Part shown: positions 60,142-64,000 of the stretch, in pieces
How positions within the stretch are numbered: the stretch's first letter is position 1
Layout of the letters: each line of letters begins with the position of its first letter
Assembly: GCF_014652415.1 (NCBI RefSeq)
Contig: NZ_BMYT01000004.1
Location: forward strand, 398,127-462,126
Length of the DNA: 64,000 nucleotides
Source of the DNA: Affinundibacterium macrobrachii
Lineage (GTDB): Bacteria > Pseudomonadota > Gammaproteobacteria > Burkholderiales > Burkholderiaceae_D
Reading direction: 5' to 3'
Made by a program: the position numbers and the translations under genes
The notes under the pieces: model-generated
What the model saw: the letters and a program-made list of their open reading frames with translations, nothing else
The model's database searches: none
What the model was told of the DNA's origin: nothing

Positions 60142-61935
60142 ATGAATAACATTCGTAATTTTTCAATTATTGCTCATATTGATCACGGTAAGTCGACTTT
60201 GGCGGACCGTATTATTCAGCTGTGCGGCGGTCTGTCCGACCGTGAGATGGAAGCACAGGTTCTCGATTCTATGGACATTGAGCGTGAGCGTGGAATTACG
60301 ATTAAAGCGCAAACTGCGGCGTTGCAGTATAAGGCGCTCGATGGTCAAATGTATAATTTGAATTTGATCGATACACCTGGGCACGTCGACTTTAGTTACG
60401 AAGTGAGTCGTTCTCTATCCGCTTGTGAAGGTGCTTTACTCGTTGTAGATGCATCGCAAGGTGTTGAGGCACAAACTGTAGCGAATTGCTACACCGCAAT
60501 TGAGCTAGGTGTGGAAGTTGTACCTGTTTTGAATAAAATTGATTTGCCCTCTGCCGACCCCGATAACGCTATTAATGAAATTGAAGAAGTAATCGGGATT
60601 GAAGCCAGTGACGCCGTGCATTGTTCTGCAAAAACAGGCTTTGGTGTTCGTGACATTTTGGAATCCTTAATTCAGAAAGTACCACCACCACAAGGTGATC
60701 CAGATGCGCCTTTACAAGCTCTGATTATTGATTCGTGGTTTGATAATTATGTCGGCGTTGTGATGTTGGTACGTATCGTAAACGGTACCTTGCGTCCAAA
60801 AGATAAAATTTTGTTCATGGCGACTGAAGCGCAGCATTTGGTTGAAAGTGTCGGTGTGTTTACACCAAAATCGCTCAGCCGTAGTGAATTGTCCGCGGGA
60901 CAAGTGGGATTTATTATCGCTGGCATCAAAGAATTGAAAGCCGCGAAAGTCGGTGACACGATTACCACAGTGGGTCGCGTTGCTGCTGAGCCGCTGCCGG
61001 GCTTTAAAGAGGTTCAGCCACAAGTATTTGCTGGTTTGTTCCCAGTTGAAGCCAATCAGTATGATGCATTGCGAGACTCACTCGAAAAGTTAAAACTCAA
61101 TGATGCTGCGCTGATGTACGAACCTGAAGTATCGCAGGCCTTGGGATTTGGATTCCGTTGCGGCTTCCTCGGCTTGTTGCACATGGAAATTGTGCAAGAG
61201 CGATTAGAACGTGAGTTTGATATGGATCTCATTACGACAGCGCCAACGGTCGTGTATGAGGTTGAGATGGGTGATGGCACTGTGTTGATGGTGGATAATC
61301 CATCAAAGATGCCAGATCCGTCGAAGATCGAAGAAATTCGGGAGCCAATAGTTACCGTCAATTTATACATGCCACAAGAGTATGTTGGATCGGTAATTAC
61401 ACTTTGTACTTCCAAGCGCGGTGTGCAAATGGATATGAGTTACCACGGGCGTCAAGTCAAGCTTACTTATGAAATGCCGATGGCAGAAATTGTGTTGGAT
61501 TTCTTTGATCGTTTGAAATCCACGTCACGTGGTTACGCCTCTATGGACTATGAGTTCAAAGAGTATCGTGCGTCCGATGTCGTTAAAGTTGATATGTTGA
61601 TCAATAGCGAAAAAGTTGATGCCTTAGCGATTATCGTTCATCGAGCCAATGCGCATTATCGAGGTCGCGCAGTTGCCGCTAAGATGCGCGAGTTGATCCC
61701 ACGTCAAATGTTTGATGTGGCAATCCAAGCTGCGATTGGTGCCAATATTATTTCACGTGAAAATGTGAAAGCTTTACGTAAGAACGTGTTGGCGAAGTGT
61801 TACGGTGGTGATATCAGCCGTAAGCGCAAGTTACTTGAGAAACAAAAAGCAGGTAAGAAGCGTATGAAACAAGTGGGCTCTGTAGAGATTCCACAAGAAG
61901 CATTTTTGGCAATTTTGCAGGTGGAAGAGAAATGA
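60142..61935 (+). CDS. lepA: elongation factor 4 (LepA)
   Basis: Ribosome-associated GTPase that can back-translocate the ribosome or aid initiation. The 597 residues start [21 protein letters not shown] motifs [14 protein letters not shown] and NKIDLP are intact. The unique C-terminal domain is present ([20 protein letters not shown]). The lepA stop overlaps the lepB start by 4 nt, showing coupling. Confidence 0.97.
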   Translation: MNNIRNFSIIAHIDHGKSTLADRIIQLCGGLSDREMEAQVLDSMDIERERGITIKAQTAALQYKALDGQMYNLNLIDTPGHVDFSYEVSRSLSACEGALLVVDASQGVEAQTVANCYTAIELGVEVVPVLNKIDLPSADPDNAINEIEEVIGIEASDAVHCSAKTGFGVRDILESLIQKVPPPQGDPDAPLQALIIDSWFDNYVGVVMLVRIVNGTLRPKDKILFMATEAQHLVESVGVFTPKSLSRSELSAGQVGFIIAGIKELKAAKVGDTITTVGRVAAEPLPGFKEVQPQVFAGLFPVEANQYDALRDSLEKLKLNDAALMYEPEVSQALGFGFRCGFLGLLHMEIVQERLEREFDMDLITTAPTVVYEVEMGDGTVLMVDNPSKMPDPSKIEEIREPIVTVNLYMPQEYVGSVITLCTSKRGVQMDMSYHGRQVKLTYEMPMAEIVLDFFDRLKSTSRGYASMDYEFKEYRASDVVKVDMLINSEKVDALAIIVHRANAHYRGRAVAAKMRELIPRQMFDVAIQAAIGANIISRENVKALRKNVLAKCYGGDISRKRKLLEKQKAGKKRMKQVGSVEIPQEAFLAILQVEEK

Positions 61936-62828
61936 GTTTTCAATCCTTAATCAGCAATTTTGCGTTGATTCTATTTGTTTTGATGGTGGTTACGGGTGTA
62001 ATCTGGGCTTTCGATCGCTTTGTGTTATTGCCTAAGCGAAAAGCGAGTGTATCGGCCGCTTTACAAGAGCTGGAAAGAAACGGCAATTCGGATCAGACAA
62101 GTTGTGCCCAGTTGGAAGCGAATATGATGCGTCAACCAGTATGGGTTGAGTATTCGGGTAGTTTCTTCCCCGTGATTGCTTTGGTTTTTGTGTTGCGTTC
62201 GTTCTTGTTTGAACCATTTAAGATTCCATCAGGTTCAATGTTGCCAACGCTGTATGTTGGTGATTTTATTTTGGTGAATAAGTTTACTTACGGTATTCGT
62301 CTTCCTATCCTAGATAAAAAGATCATTTCGGTAAATGAGCCTCAGAGAGGTGATGTGATGGTGTTTAGGTTTCCAAAAGATCCTAGCCAAAACTATATTA
62401 AGCGCATCGTCGGATTACCTGGTGATACCATTGTTTATAAAAATAAAAAATTAATTGTGAATGGTGTCGAAAGTCAATACGAGTCTTTACCTGACTTTTT
62501 GCATGAGGGGCCACAACTGAGTTACTCAAAACAGTTGAATGAAAAGTCTGGCAGTTTGACGCATCGTGTTCTCAACGATGATGATCGTCCAGCCGGTATC
62601 GCTATGTTCGGAGAAGCAAATTTCCCTTATGCCGATCAATGTATTTATGAAATTGAGGGCGTTACTTGTAAAGTGCCCGCTGATCATTATTTTATGATGG
62701 GTGATAATCGAGACAACAGTCAAGATAGTCGTTATTGGGGATTCGTGCCTGATCAGAATATCGTCGGTAAGGCTTTTTTCATTTGGATGAATTTCAGTGA
62801 TTTAAAGAGAGTTGGTAGTTTTCAATAA
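61932..62828 (+). CDS. lepB: signal peptidase I
   Basis: Inner-membrane serine peptidase that removes signal peptides from exported proteins. The 298 residues have a membrane segment near 8-27 and a second at about 75-92. The catalytic Ser102 is in [10 protein letters not shown] and Lys157 in [11 protein letters not shown]; the box [17 protein letters not shown] is also present. The start ATG overlaps the lepA stop (ATGA-type). Confidence 0.97.
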   Translation: MSFQSLISNFALILFVLMVVTGVIWAFDRFVLLPKRKASVSAALQELERNGNSDQTSCAQLEANMMRQPVWVEYSGSFFPVIALVFVLRSFLFEPFKIPSGSMLPTLYVGDFILVNKFTYGIRLPILDKKIISVNEPQRGDVMVFRFPKDPSQNYIKRIVGLPGDTIVYKNKKLIVNGVESQYESLPDFLHEGPQLSYSKQLNEKSGSLTHRVLNDDDRPAGIAMFGEANFPYADQCIYEIEGVTCKVPADHYFMMGDNRDNSQDSRYWGFVPDQNIVGKAFFIWMNFSDLKRVGSFQ

Positions 62829-62843
62829 AATTGGAGAAATACT

Positions 62844-63242
62844 ATGCGTACATATCAACAATTAGCTCGCCCCAAAAGTCGAGGAATGTCTTTAGTTGGA
62901 TTGATATTTGTTCTTGGCATTTTGGCTGTATTAGTCGTTTTGGCATCAAAGATTGCGCCGACCGTGATTGAATACATGTCGATAAAGAAGGCAATTACCT
63001 CAGTTAAGTTATTGAATAGTAATTCTGCATCTGAAATTCAGTCAGCGTTTAACAAGCAGGCTGACGTTGGTTATATTACGTCGATTACCGGTCGAGATTT
63101 GATTATTGAGAAGAGTGAGACTGGCTTAGAAATTGGATTTTTTTATACTAAGAAAATCCCGTTGGTAGGCCCAGCAAGCTTGTTGCTGGAGTACCAAGGA
63201 AGTACTGCAAAAAATCCACAAGCTCAAAAGAAACAGGAATAA
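62844..63242 (+). CDS. DUF4845 family membrane protein
   Basis: A 132-residue protein with one N-terminal membrane helix (SLVGLIFVLGILAVLVVLAS), a pilin-like start, and a small periplasmic domain (KITSVKLLN-like helix, then ITGRDLIIEKSETG). It belongs to DUF4845, a family of unknown function that sits between lepB and rnc in many betaproteobacteria. A GGAGAA site precedes the ATG, 15 nt after lepB. The tail is Gln/Lys-rich. Confidence 0.88.
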   Translation: MRTYQQLARPKSRGMSLVGLIFVLGILAVLVVLASKIAPTVIEYMSIKKAITSVKLLNSNSASEIQSAFNKQADVGYITSITGRDLIIEKSETGLEIGFFYTKKIPLVGPASLLLEYQGSTAKNPQAQKKQE

Positions 63243-63251
63243 GTTGGCTTT

Positions 63252-64000
63252 ATGAACGAACAGTTGCTGCAAAAGCGTTTGGGGCACCAATTTAATGATG
63301 TTGCACTTTTGCAGCAAGCATTGACACATCGTAGTCATAGTGTCTCTCACAATGAGCGTCTTGAGTTTCTCGGAGACTCTATTCTCAATTGTGTCGTTGC
63401 TTCAATTTTGTTTGACACATTTGACAGTATCGACGAGGGAGATTTGTCGCGAGTTCGTGCGAATTTGGTAAAGCAACAATCGTTGTTTGAGATTGCGCAA
63501 AAAATGGAACTGTCTCAATTTTTGCGACTTGGTGAAGGCGAATTAAAATCAGGCGGTTTCCGCCGACCATCGATATTGGCAGACACATTAGAAGCTGTAT
63601 TTGGTGCGATTTATCTCGACGCCGGATTTGAAGCCGCACGTAAAGTGATTAAGTCTTTATATGAGCCGATTTTGGTTTCAGTCGATCCCACGACCTTGGG
63701 TAAAGATGCGAAAACTCTATTGCAAGAATTTTTGCAAAGTAAGAAGATCGCTCTGCCTCAGTACAATGTAGTTGCCACACATGGCGCTGCACATAATCAA
63801 GAATTTGAAATTGAGTGTCTGGTTCCGAAATTAGAGGTGCAAGTGTTTGGTACCGGCGGTAGTCGCCGCGCAGGCGAACAAGCTGCGGCTAAATTGGCTT
63901 TGGAAACAGTTGTTAAGTTGCTGTCAAAAACACCAACAAACAAAAAATCAAAACCACGCACTTCGCAATTGAAGTTAGCTGGTATAGCTACGATACAATC
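63252..64000 (+). CDS. rnc: ribonuclease III (partial, runs off the window)
   Basis: Double-strand-specific endoribonuclease that processes rRNA and mRNA. The frame is open from ATG 63252 to the end of the window (249 codons, no stop). The RNase III signature [12 protein letters not shown] is near residues 34-45, with [15 protein letters not shown] as the second acidic cluster. The dsRNA-binding domain is complete (LLQEFLQSK ... [13 protein letters not shown]). A Lys/Ser/Thr-rich extension follows, reaching the window edge. DUF4845 is 9 nt upstream. Confidence 0.95.
   Translation, partial: MNEQLLQKRLGHQFNDVALLQQALTHRSHSVSHNERLEFLGDSILNCVVASILFDTFDSIDEGDLSRVRANLVKQQSLFEIAQKMELSQFLRLGEGELKSGGFRRPSILADTLEAVFGAIYLDAGFEAARKVIKSLYEPILVSVDPTTLGKDAKTLLQEFLQSKKIALPQYNVVATHGAAHNQEFEIECLVPKLEVQVFGTGGSRRAGEQAAAKLALETVVKLLSKTPTNKKSKPRTSQLKLAGIATIQ

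Noticed and set aside
1..64000. Insertion sequences or prophage
   Set aside because: No transposase, integrase or phage structural gene was recognised on either strand; only small non-coding repeats are present.

Overview
The window looks like a chromosomal segment of a betaproteobacterium, order Burkholderiales, most likely an Oxalobacteraceae member of the Undibacterium/Herminiimonas type. That placement is an inference. It rests on the gene order leuC - entericidin-like lipoprotein - leuD - leuB - asd - fimV - truA, the rpsF - priB - rpsR - rplI set followed by dnaB, lepA - lepB - DUF4845 - rnc, PHB (polyhydroxybutyrate) metabolism genes, and fairly AT-rich codon use for this order. No rRNA, tRNA, CRISPR array, complete insertion sequence or phage was seen.

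Layout. 1-1300 is a small accessory patch: an unknown lipoprotein, a 7-copy heptanucleotide repeat and coding-like debris. 1314-4375 has a patatin-like lipoprotein, an NlpC/P60 hydrolase and intracellular PHB depolymerase (phaZ). 4529-11445 is a signalling block: a receiver-Hpt protein, a 1432-residue hybrid histidine kinase and a receiver/HD-GYP phosphodiesterase. 11485-14598 is ketone-body metabolism: a PAS-LuxR regulator, scoAB and 3-hydroxybutyrate dehydrogenase. With phaZ this gives a route from PHB to acetoacetyl-CoA. 14716-18240 has an alpha/beta hydrolase, a RidA-like protein and relA. 18497-21464 has two exported zinc peptidases (M28, M14).

21570-26666 is the glycine cleavage operon gcvT-gcvH-gcvP behind a tandem glycine riboswitch; each gap between its genes holds a different long inverted repeat. 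27304-30773 has a secreted M9-type collagenase, a stand-alone TonB C-terminal domain protein and an Mpo1-like membrane protein. 30874-39082 is the most interesting block: an exported cyanophycinase, a TonB-dependent receptor and an RpiR-type regulator on the minus strand, divergent from an aspartoacylase-family hydrolase resembling CphZ/AotO and a YfcC-type permease. Together they read as a system for scavenging external cyanophycin: cut it to beta-Asp-Arg, import the dipeptide across both membranes, and hydrolyse it.

39365-45232 is housekeeping: lexA with tandem SOS boxes, the rpsF operon, dnaB (apparently leaderless) and a phosphate transporter with its DUF47 partner. 45326-49956 holds a LytTR regulator with its sensor kinase and a receiver-GGDEF-EAL protein with a degenerate GGDEF motif. 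50205-59944 carries aroC, the leucine/aspartate genes, fimV and truA. 60142-64000 carries lepA, lepB, a DUF4845 gene and rnc, which runs off the end.
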